Positions 1 through 5,091 of a stretch of DNA of 5,668 nucleotides are shown piece after piece. The notes under the pieces are model-generated. The model was not told the DNA's origin. It ran no database searches and saw only the letters and a list, made by a program, of their open reading frames with translations. Within the stretch, counting starts at the first letter, position 1, and the number at the start of each line of letters is the position of its first letter. The stretch is from the NCBI GenBank assembly GCA_944333375.1, contig CALVKX010000134.1:1-5668 (forward strand). Direction: 5' to 3'. The DNA is from an uncultured Eubacteriales bacterium (GTDB taxonomy: Bacteria > Bacillota_A > Clostridia > Christensenellales > Aristaeellaceae). The position numbers were made by a program, and so were the translations under genes.

Positions 1-39
1 GGAACCGGCGAGGCGCTGTGGGAGGAAACGGAGCTGTAA
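1..39 (+). CDS. C-terminal tail of an unidentified plus-strand protein (partial)
   Basis: Reading the first base as codon position 1 gives twelve residues, GTGEALWEETEL, then TAA at 37-39. The codons end mostly in G or C like those of the neighbouring genes, and a strong hairpin with a T run starts only two bases after the stop. Together these suggest the end of a real gene entering from the left and converging on the foldase gene. The fragment is too short to identify a family. The reverse strand of the same stretch shows no start codon with a ribosome-binding site, so a minus-strand gene here is less likely. Confidence 0.5.
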   Translation, partial: GTGEALWEETEL

Positions 40-41
40 GC

Positions 42-79
42 AAAGCGGCCCCGGGGCGTTTGCCCCGGGGCCGCTTTTT
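42..79. terminator. Rho-independent terminator, probably bidirectional
   Basis: A perfect 16-bp inverted repeat pairs 42-57 with 62-77 around a GTTT loop (58-61). Thirteen of the pairs are G or C, flanked by AAA on the left and TTT on the right. On the plus strand the stem runs into five T residues (75-79), a good intrinsic terminator two bases after the stop of the plus-strand tail. On the minus strand it lies about 10 bases past the foldase stop and ends in TTTGCTT, a weaker T tract that could still serve that gene. It fits the junction of two converging genes. Confidence 0.9.
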
Positions 80-87
80 CATTGTTT

Positions 88-1452
88 TCAGTTCATGCGG
101 TCCTTGTAAATCTTGGCGTCCGCTTCCTCCACCCAGGCTTCGACGGCGGCGTTATACGCCTCGTCCTGCTTCTGGGCCAGGACTTCGCTTTCCAGCGCCT
201 CGCGCACCGCGTCCAGGCCAACCTCGCCCTCGGCCGCGTCGCTCACATACTTGATGATGTGGATGCCGTACTCGCTGCGCACCGGCTCGCTCACGTCGCC
301 CACGTTCTCAAGCGCCATGGCCGCGTCGCGGAACTCGGTGACCCAGTTGGTGCTGTCGGCGCTCACGGGATAGCCGTCTTCCTTGGCGGGAGAGGACTCC
401 ATGCCGGGATCCTGGCCATACTCGGCGATCAGGGCGTCGAAGTCCTCGCCCTCATCGAGCTTGGAGAGCACCTCGTCCACCGTGGGCTGGATGGCGGCAT
501 AGGCCGCTTCCTTCGCTTCGCCCAACTGGGTTTCCATCTCCGCGATCTCGGCGGTGCGTGCCGCCACGGTTTCGGTCAGGGTGGCGCGGTTCTGCGCGGT
601 CGCTTCGTCATCGGCGGAGGCGTCCTCGCCCAGGTCCGCCAACGAGGTTTCGGCGGTGCTGAGCTCGGTCTGCTTTTCGCTGATCTGGCTTTCCAGATCG
701 CTGATGGCCTGGCTGTCCTCGTCGGTGAACTCAATCAGGATGTGCTTGACGTAGCGGTAGCCGGCGGGCACATAGTAGATGGTGGCGCCGTTTTGCACAT
801 CGGTGCCGTAGCTGGAGGGCGAGTTGCCGTAGGTGGTCATGGCCTCCTCCACGTGGGTGGTATAAGCCGTCTCAAGCTCCTCCTCGCTCACGGTGACGTC
901 CTTGACCGCCTCGGCGCGCACCTTCTCAAGCACCGTGGCGTCCTTCTCGCTCTGGACAAGCTTCTCGCGGGTGGGGTAGCCCAGATTGTCCATCTCGGCA
1001 CGGATCGCAGCGTCGAGCTCCTCGCCCGTGAGCTCCGTATCGGCAAAATAGGCGCTTTTGACGCTATCGACATACATGGTATACGTGCTGTCGGCCGTCT
1101 CCTCCACCTCGGCCTGTTCCTCGTCAGTGAGCACGTCCAGCCCGAGTTCGGCCGCCTTCTGCTCCAGCACGGCCTGCTGCACCATGGCCTCGATGGCGCT
1201 GTCCTGCGCCGCCGAGATGTTGCTCGCGTCGGAGCGGTCGTAGGTGATGCCGTACATATAATACAGGTATTCCTCGTAGTCCATGACGGCCTCGACCTGC
1301 TCGTTGACCTCGCCCTTGGTAAAGGTCTGACCGGCTACCTCGATGATGGTGGTCTGCTTGTCCACCTCCTCGTCCTTGACGATGAGGGAGCAGCTGCTCG
1401 CCGCCACAAGGGCGAGAATCAGCATCAAGACCAGAATGACACGCTTGCGCAT
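88..1452 (-). CDS. Lipid-anchored PrsA-like foldase, parvulin-type peptidyl-prolyl isomerase
   Basis: This 454-residue exported protein probably helps secreted proteins fold on the outer face of the membrane. Residues 1-20 are a signal peptide (MRKR, then a hydrophobic stretch) ending in ASSC, with Cys21 the likely lipidated residue. Residues about 35-200 are a helical SurA_N/PrsA-type chaperone region. The parvulin domain begins at YVKHILI (234-240) and resumes at about 316: GEDFDALIAEYGQDPG (335-350), GYPV (360-363), GDVSEPV (385-391) and YGIHII (395-400). Between the two parts lies a roughly 70-residue predicted coiled-coil hairpin (about 245-315). The usual GGDLG is replaced by DGYPV. By hand count there are about 100 acidic and 32 basic residues, unlike the lysine-rich PrsA of Bacillus. 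The ATG at 1452 was chosen over one at 1521 because GGAGAG lies 7 nt upstream and the signal peptide starts there; the upstream ATG falls in the -35 region. The gene has its own promoter. The fold family is secure; equivalence to prsA is inferred. Confidence 0.93.
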   Translation of the reverse strand: MRKRVILVLMLILALVAASSCSLIVKDEEVDKQTTIIEVAGQTFTKGEVNEQVEAVMDYEEYLYYMYGITYDRSDASNISAAQDSAIEAMVQQAVLEQKAAELGLDVLTDEEQAEVEETADSTYTMYVDSVKSAYFADTELTGEELDAAIRAEMDNLGYPTREKLVQSEKDATVLEKVRAEAVKDVTVSEEELETAYTTHVEEAMTTYGNSPSSYGTDVQNGATIYYVPAGYRYVKHILIEFTDEDSQAISDLESQISEKQTELSTAETSLADLGEDASADDEATAQNRATLTETVAARTAEIAEMETQLGEAKEAAYAAIQPTVDEVLSKLDEGEDFDALIAEYGQDPGMESSPAKEDGYPVSADSTNWVTEFRDAAMALENVGDVSEPVRSEYGIHIIKYVSDAAEGEVGLDAVREALESEVLAQKQDEAYNAAVEAWVEEADAKIYKDRMN

Positions 1453-1459
1453 GGGACTT

Positions 1460-1465
1460 CTCTCC
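1460..1465 (-). promoter_or_regulatory. Ribosome-binding site that fixes the foldase start
   Basis: Read on the minus strand, GGAGAG is followed by 7 nt and then the ATG at 1452. It supports the internal start over the longer reading frame from 1521. Confidence 0.8.
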
Positions 1466-1478
1466 AATCCTATAAAAT

Positions 1479-1488
1479 AAAGCGCTTT
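1479..1488. promoter_or_regulatory. 10-bp perfect palindrome AAAGCGCTTT at the predicted transcription start
   Basis: The palindrome is centred at 1483/1484. The minus-strand -10 box ends at 1493, which puts the start of transcription near 1486, inside the palindrome. This is where a repressor could bind. It is short, and part of it may be chance in an A/T-rich leader, so operator function is only a suggestion. Confidence 0.3.
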
Positions 1489-1492
1489 TTGT

Positions 1493-1521
1493 ATTATACC
1501 CGATGACACCTTGGGCCGCAA
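1493..1521 (-). promoter_or_regulatory. Promoter of the foldase gene (sigma-70/sigma-A type)
   Basis: On the minus strand there is a perfect TATAAT -10 box (1498 down to 1493). A 17-nt spacer separates it from TTGCGG (1521 down to 1516), which keeps the TTG core of the -35 consensus. It lies in the gap after the thioesterase gene, about 40 nt ahead of the foldase start codon. The perfect -10 and ideal spacing make it convincing despite the weak -35. Confidence 0.8.
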
Positions 1522-1537
1522 GGCTTTTTTCGTATGT

Positions 1538-1951
1538 TCACGCCTTATTCACAGGCGCCTTACGAAAGCCCGTGACCATACACACCGCCACCAGCGCGCC
1601 CGCGCCGTCGGTGACCTCCACCCGGTAGAGGCAGGTGGAGCGCCCGGCGCTGACGCAAATTGCCTGGGCAAAGAGCCTTTCGCCCGTGCCGGGGCGCAGG
1701 TAGTGCATGTCCGCGCACTGGCTGACGGTAAGGGTGCCGCAGGCGTTGGCCGCCACGGCGAAGGTGGTGTCGCACAGGGTGTAGACCGCGCCGCCCTGCG
1801 CCACGCCGCCTGCGTTAAGGTGCAGGGGCGTAAGGGGCATGGAGCACATGGCCCCGTCCTCCGAGACCTCGTCGATGGTGATGCCGCAGGTCTCCATGGC
1901 AAAGCGATCGGCGGCGAAGAAGGCCCGGCTTTCCTCAAGCGTCCTCGTCAT
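1538..1951 (-). CDS. PaaI-family hotdog-fold thioesterase
   Basis: A 137-residue single-domain protein of the usual PaaI/4HBT length, predicted to hydrolyse acyl-CoA thioesters in the cytoplasm; the substrate cannot be read from the sequence. The family signature is clear around residues 44-69: HLN (44-46), GGVAQGGAVYTL (48-59), Asp61 and FAVAAN (64-69). In most relatives the loop before the central helix reads HGG; here it is QGG (Gln52), while the catalytic-type Asp61 is kept. It has eight cysteines in 137 residues, which is high. The ATG at 1951 overlaps the stop of the upstream phosphoesterase gene as ATGA, and GGAGG (1964-1960) lies 8 nt upstream inside that gene, so translation is likely coupled. 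It is the last gene of the xth-led group. No clear terminator follows before the foldase promoter. Confidence 0.9.
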   Translation of the reverse strand: MTRTLEESRAFFAADRFAMETCGITIDEVSEDGAMCSMPLTPLHLNAGGVAQGGAVYTLCDTTFAVAANACGTLTVSQCADMHYLRPGTGERLFAQAICVSAGRSTCLYRVEVTDGAGALVAVCMVTGFRKAPVNKA

Positions 1952-2508
1952 TGTCCCAGCCTCCAGGAAAGCAGCTCCGTCCCCGTCTCCAGCGCGCGGA
2001 TGGAGAACAGGCCGTCCTCATAGATCATGTAGCTCCTGGGCTGTCCCTCCTTGGGCAGCGCGGCGGAGCCGGGGTTGATATAGGTGTAATCCCCCTGCCC
2101 GACGACGCAGTGCACATGCGTGTGCCCGTGGATGAGCACGTCGCCCGGCCGGTGCGGGGGCGGGCAGTCGGTGTTGAACAGGTGGCCGTGCGTCACAAAC
2201 GCGCACCGCCCGCCCTCCAGCGGCAGGAGCGCATAGTCGGCCATGATGGGAAACGCCAGCACCATCTGGTCCACCTCCGCGTCGCAGTTGCCGCGCACGC
2301 ACAGGGGGGCGATGGGGCTTTCGTTTAAAAGCCGGATGACCTCCTTGGGCTCATAGCGGTCCGGCAGGTCGTTGCGGGGGCCGTGATACAAAAGGTCGCC
2401 CAGCAGGAAAAAGCGGTCCGCCCGCTCGGCCTCCAGGCGCTCAAGCACCCGCTGCGCCGCCGAGGCGCTGCCGTGCAGGTCCGAGGCAAAGAGAATCTTC
2501 ATGCTCAT
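1948..2508 (-). CDS. yfcE: YfcE/MJ0936-type metallophosphoesterase (phosphodiesterase)
   Basis: A 186-residue calcineurin-like phosphoesterase, a cytoplasmic two-metal hydrolase. It matches the E. coli YfcE pattern along its length: FASDLHGS (7-14), GDLLYHGPRN (37-46), VRGNCDAEVDQM (71-82), THGHLF (106-111), GHTH (128-131) and NPGSAALPK. Predicted metal ligands are D10, H12, D38, N74, H107, H129 and H131, all present. E. coli YfcE cleaves phosphodiester model substrates; the natural substrate is not established. The reading frame is open back to 2541, but 2508 is the likelier start: it overlaps the exonuclease stop as ATGA and has AAAGGG about 5 nt upstream. A second ATG at 2502 is also possible and would remove only Met-Ser. 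It lies between exonuclease III and the thioesterase, with 4-bp overlaps on both sides. Confidence 0.93.
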   Translation of the reverse strand: MSMKILFASDLHGSASAAQRVLERLEAERADRFFLLGDLLYHGPRNDLPDRYEPKEVIRLLNESPIAPLCVRGNCDAEVDQMVLAFPIMADYALLPLEGGRCAFVTHGHLFNTDCPPPHRPGDVLIHGHTHVHCVVGQGDYTYINPGSAALPKEGQPRSYMIYEDGLFSIRALETGTELLSWRLGQ

Positions 2509-3266
2509 TCCATCCCTTTCAGTTCCAGGATCACGGGGCAATGGTCGCTTCCCATCACCTTATCGTCGATATCCGCCAGCGCCACATTGGGCGCAATGCG
2601 CTCGCTCACCAGGAAATAGTCGATGCGCCACCCGATGTTCCTTTCGCGGCTTCGCTGCATGTAGCTCCACCAGCTGTAGCGGTCTCGCTCGTCGGGGTGC
2701 AGCAGGCGGAAGGTGTCTACAAAGCCGCGGTTCAGCAGCGCCGTCATCTTCTCGCGCTCCTGCGGGGTAAAGCCCGCGTTCTGGGTGTTGGTTTTCGGGT
2801 TTTTCAGGTCGATTTCCTCATGGGCCACATTCATGTCGCCGCATACCACCACGGGCTTTTGCCTGTCCAGCGCGCACAGGTAGTCCGCGAAAGCGTCCTC
2901 CCAGGTCATGCGGTAATCAAGCCGCGTCAGGCCCCGCTGGCTGTTGGGCGTGTAGACCGTCACCAGGAAGAAGCGCTCGTATTCCAGCGCGATGACGCGG
3001 CCCTCATGGTCATGCTCCTGCACGCCGATGCCCAGCCGCACGGACAGCGGCTCCCTGCGGGTAAAGACGGCGGTGCCGGAATAGCCCTTCTTTTCGGCGC
3101 TGTTCCAGAACTGCGCGTAGCCCTCGGGCGAAAAGTCCGCCTGTCCGGGCTGCATCTTGGTTTCCTGCAGGCAAAACGCGTCCGCGCCGCTCCGGGCGAA
3201 ATAGTCCGCGAAGCCCTTGGTCAGACAGGCCCTGAGGCCGTTGACGTTCCACGAGATCAGACGCAT
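2505..3266 (-). CDS. xth: Exodeoxyribonuclease III (apurinic/apyrimidinic endonuclease, ExoA/Xth)
   Basis: A 253-residue enzyme of the EEP (exonuclease-endonuclease-phosphatase) fold, the normal length for the family. It cuts DNA at abasic sites and removes 3' blocking groups in base-excision repair. All active-site motifs are present: ISWNVNGLR with Asn7 (4-12), LQETK with Glu35 (33-37), VYTPNSQ with Tyr105 (104-110), GDMNVAH with Asp144 and Asn146 (143-149), WRIDYFL (213-219) and GSDHCPV with Asp241 and His242 (239-245). The HEEIDLKNPKTN segment (149-160) is typical of Gram-positive ExoA. The start at 3266 is set by AAGGAGG with 7-nt spacing. The frame is open back to 3344, but that stretch covers the inverted repeat and promoter. 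It probably leads an operon with the phosphoesterase and thioesterase genes. Confidence 0.97.
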   Translation of the reverse strand: MRLISWNVNGLRACLTKGFADYFARSGADAFCLQETKMQPGQADFSPEGYAQFWNSAEKKGYSGTAVFTRREPLSVRLGIGVQEHDHEGRVIALEYERFFLVTVYTPNSQRGLTRLDYRMTWEDAFADYLCALDRQKPVVVCGDMNVAHEEIDLKNPKTNTQNAGFTPQEREKMTALLNRGFVDTFRLLHPDERDRYSWWSYMQRSRERNIGWRIDYFLVSERIAPNVALADIDDKVMGSDHCPVILELKGME

Positions 3267-3273
3267 GGGCGAT

Positions 3274-3280
3274 CCTCCTT
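3274..3280 (-). promoter_or_regulatory. Strong ribosome-binding site of exonuclease III
   Basis: On the minus strand AAGGAGG is followed by 7 nt and the ATG at 3266. It decides the start against the ATG at 3344, which has no comparable site. Confidence 0.85.
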
Positions 3281-3291
3281 GCGTAAAAGCG

Positions 3292-3365
3292 TGACGCGGC
3301 GGGGCCGCGCATGCGGCTATTGTACCATAACCGCATGCGCCCACGCAACGCCTTGCGCCGCGTCA
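3292..3365. repeat. Nested inverted repeats between the SDR gene and xth
   Basis: The outer arms TGACGCGGCG (3292-3301) and CGCCGCGTCA (3356-3365) are perfect 10-bp complements. Inside them, GCGCATGCGG (3307-3316) and CCGCATGCGC (3331-3340) form a second perfect 10-bp pair, extended by TAT/ATA after one mismatch. A third small hairpin, CGCAA/TTGCG (3344-3348 with 3353-3357), sits on the asymmetric side and shares two bases with the outer arm. The SDR stop codon is the first triplet of the outer stem on the transcript. No T run follows, so it is not a classical terminator. The xth promoter's -10 box lies within the inner loop. It could be a transcript-end stabiliser, an operator, or a copy of a palindromic dispersed repeat. 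Confidence 0.7.
3319..3348 (-). promoter_or_regulatory. Probable extended -10 promoter of the xth-yfcE-thioesterase group
   Basis: On the minus strand TACAAT (3324 down to 3319) is preceded by TGG, giving an extended -10 (TGnTACAAT). An 18-nt spacer leads to TTGCGT (3348 down to 3343). The -10 matches five of six consensus bases and the -35 keeps TTG. It is about 50 nt ahead of the xth start codon. The -10 sits in the loop of the inner inverted repeat, and one repeat arm fills much of the spacer, so a protein bound to the repeat or a cruciform would interfere with it. Confidence 0.6.
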
Positions 3366-4235
3366 GCCCTTCGTTCCCCCGGTATAATAGGCGCGCAGCA
3401 CGCGGCCGAAAAGCCGCGGGGGCAGGAAGGTATGCATCCATACCGCCAGATGCTGGTCCGGCTTGGCCACCCGCAGCCGAAAGCGCATATGCCGCCGCTC
3501 AACGTTTCGGACCACCCTTTGTCCCAGGCGCTGCGGCGAAAGCCCGCCCGCCTCGTCGCGGCGGATGGCCGACACGGCCGCCTCGTAGGCGCCGTGATAG
3601 GGCGAGTCCGCGGTTTCCTCCCGGGCGTTCAGCCGCGTGTGCTGGCTTCCGCCGCGGTGATCCCCCGGTTCCACCAGGCATACCTCCACGCCCCAGGGGG
3701 CGGTTTCCATGGCCAGACATTCCGCGTATCCCTCCAGCGCGTGCTTGCCGGCCGTGTACGCGCTCTGAAACGGGATGCCCAAAAGCCCGTTGATGGAGGA
3801 AAACAGCACAATGCGCCCGCCGCCCTGCGCCCTCATATGCGGCAAGGCCAGCCGCACCATGCGCGCCGCGCCGGTGAAGTTGGTGTCCAGCACGCGGGCG
3901 TACTCCTCCGGCGACGTGCGCTCGCACGATCCCAGCACCAGCACCGCCGCGCCGCATACCAGCGCGTCCACGCGGGGGCTGATCTCCAGCGCCCGCCGGG
4001 CAAACGCCTCGCAGCTCGCCTCATCCGTCACGTCCAGCCCGAGCCGGACGAAGGCCTGTGTTTCATCTCTTTCCGGCGCGTCCGCAAAGGACCTCGCCCC
4101 GGCGACAACCAGCCAGCCCCGCCCGGCGAACGCCTCCGCCGTGGCCAGGCCCAGCCCGCTGGAAGCGCCCGTGACCCAAACCGTCCTGACGCCGTCCGCC
4201 CTTCCCTGTCTCTGTGGATGCTGCGGCTCAGTCAT
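3363..4235 (-). CDS. Short-chain dehydrogenase/reductase (SDR), classical type
   Basis: A 290-residue NAD(P)(H)-dependent oxidoreductase with a Rossmann fold; substrate unknown. Visible motifs are the cofactor-binding TGASSGLG (22-29), LDVTD (67-71), Asn119 in TNF, Ser147 in FSSING (145-150), the catalytic Tyr160-Lys164 in SAYTAGKHA, and VEPGD (188-192). Ser147 sits 13 residues before Tyr160, as in classical members. The usual NNAG after the fourth strand is replaced by CGAA (94-97). The C-terminal region (about 240-290) resembles long-tailed SDRs of the retinol/17-beta-hydroxysteroid dehydrogenase-like type, which is only a loose assignment. The gene starts inside rsmI (8-bp overlap), with AGGAG 10 nt upstream, so it is probably co-translated with rsmI. 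Its stop codon forms part of the nested inverted repeat. Confidence 0.92.
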   Translation of the reverse strand: MTEPQHPQRQGRADGVRTVWVTGASSGLGLATAEAFAGRGWLVVAGARSFADAPERDETQAFVRLGLDVTDEASCEAFARRALEISPRVDALVCGAAVLVLGSCERTSPEEYARVLDTNFTGAARMVRLALPHMRAQGGGRIVLFSSINGLLGIPFQSAYTAGKHALEGYAECLAMETAPWGVEVCLVEPGDHRGGSQHTRLNAREETADSPYHGAYEAAVSAIRRDEAGGLSPQRLGQRVVRNVERRHMRFRLRVAKPDQHLAVWMHTFLPPRLFGRVLRAYYTGGTKG

Positions 4236-5088
4236 CTCTTAACATCTCCTTGAGGCGCAGGCCCGCGGCGTATACGGCGTTTTTGCGCTCGCCCTGCGCG
4301 GTCACTTCCTCCATGCTCTCCCGCAGGCTCAGCCCCCGCGCCAGCCCGTCGAAGATCCGCGCCTCCAGCGAAAGGGTGCTTCTGGGCGCCTCGGGCGCGG
4401 GGATGTCCTCCTCCGCCCACGCCAGCGCCAGACAATACTCGCCCTTTTCGGCCTTCGGGTTTTGCTCGATGGCGGCGAGCACCTCTCCCACCGGCCCCCG
4501 GAGAGTCTTCTCATACTTTTTGGTGAGGTCGCAGCTCACGCTCACGCGGGTATGGGGCAGCGTCCCGGCCACGGCGGAAAGGAGGTCCCGCACGCGGTGA
4601 GGCGATTCATGCACCACCGCAATGCGCGACCTGCGCGCCATGTCGATGAGCTTTTCGCAAAGCTCCCCCCTCTGCCGGGGCAGAAAGCCGAAGAAGGTGA
4701 ACTCGCTCACCTCCATGCCGCTCACGCTCAGGGCCGCGGCCATCGCCGTCGGGCCCGGCACGGCTACTGCCTCGATGCCGCTTTCCACCGCCGCGCGCAC
4801 CAGCGCGCTGCCGGGATCGGAGATGCAGGGCGTGCCCGCGTCGGTGGTCACGGCCACGTCGATGCCCTCCTCGAGCATGCGCCGGACAATCTGCGCGGCC
4901 TTGCCGCGCTCGTTGTGCTCGTGGCAGCTTGTGAGTGGGGTGTGAATGTCAAAGGCGCTGAGCAGCTTCTGGGTCACGCGCGTGTCCTCCGCCGCAATCA
5001 GCGCCACGTTCCTCAGCGTCTCGATGGCGCGGGGCGTCATGTCGCCCAGGTTTCCGATGGGCGTGGCCACTACATACAGGGTGGGCAT
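4228..5088 (-). CDS. rsmI: 16S rRNA (cytidine-1402-2'-O)-methyltransferase RsmI
   Basis: A 286-residue enzyme, normal length for RsmI, that uses S-adenosylmethionine to methylate the 2'-O of C1402 in the decoding centre of 16S rRNA. The tetrapyrrole-methylase fold is recognisable from ATPIGNLGDMTPRA (8-21), AAEDTR (32-37), CHEHNE (55-60), TDAGTPCISDPG (82-93), VPGPTA (110-115), GFLPR (134-138), ESPHR (161-165) and LTKKYE (188-193). The C-terminal helical part (about 238-286) contains KNAVYAAGL, also typical. The ATG at 5088 has AGAGG 6 nt upstream, formed by the last codons of rsmH. The gap to rsmH is 3 nt and the SDR gene overlaps its 3' end, so the three are almost surely one transcript. 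Confidence 0.97.
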   Translation of the reverse strand: MPTLYVVATPIGNLGDMTPRAIETLRNVALIAAEDTRVTQKLLSAFDIHTPLTSCHEHNERGKAAQIVRRMLEEGIDVAVTTDAGTPCISDPGSALVRAAVESGIEAVAVPGPTAMAAALSVSGMEVSEFTFFGFLPRQRGELCEKLIDMARRSRIAVVHESPHRVRDLLSAVAGTLPHTRVSVSCDLTKKYEKTLRGPVGEVLAAIEQNPKAEKGEYCLALAWAEEDIPAPEAPRSTLSLEARIFDGLARGLSLRESMEEVTAQGERKNAVYAAGLRLKEMLRDD

Positions 5089-5091
5089 GGC

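Noticed and set aside
82..1506. 474-codon open frame on the plus strand covering nearly all of the foldase gene
   Set aside because: It is in codon register with the foldase on the opposite strand. It stays open because the real gene lacks TTA, CTA and TCA codons, an effect of GC-biased codon use. Its product is low-complexity and G/H/V/L-rich with no motif, while the minus strand gives a clear parvulin.
1453..1521. N-terminal extension of the foldase by 23 residues
   Set aside because: It would place residues ahead of a standard lipoprotein signal peptide and start within the -35 box. The ATG at 1452 has a good ribosome-binding site.
1509..1530. Hairpin CCTTG/CAAGG followed by six T residues on the plus strand
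   Set aside because: The stem is only 5 bp, no plus-strand gene lies to its left for it to end, and it overlaps the foldase -35 box. On the minus strand no T run follows, so it does not terminate the thioesterase message.
2509..2541. Longer start for the YfcE-type protein
   Set aside because: The additional residues lie wholly inside the end of xth and are absent from the family. The start at 2508 has a ribosome-binding site and the ATGA overlap.
3267..3344. N-terminal extension of exonuclease III by 26 residues
   Set aside because: The added residues are not part of the family. The stretch holds the inverted repeat and -10 box, and AAGGAGG sits 7 nt before the ATG at 3266.
2541..4253. 570-codon open frame on the plus strand
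   Set aside because: It lies antisense and in register to both exonuclease III and the SDR gene and crosses their intergenic gap. It shows no domain and no ribosome-binding site, so it is a shadow of codon bias.
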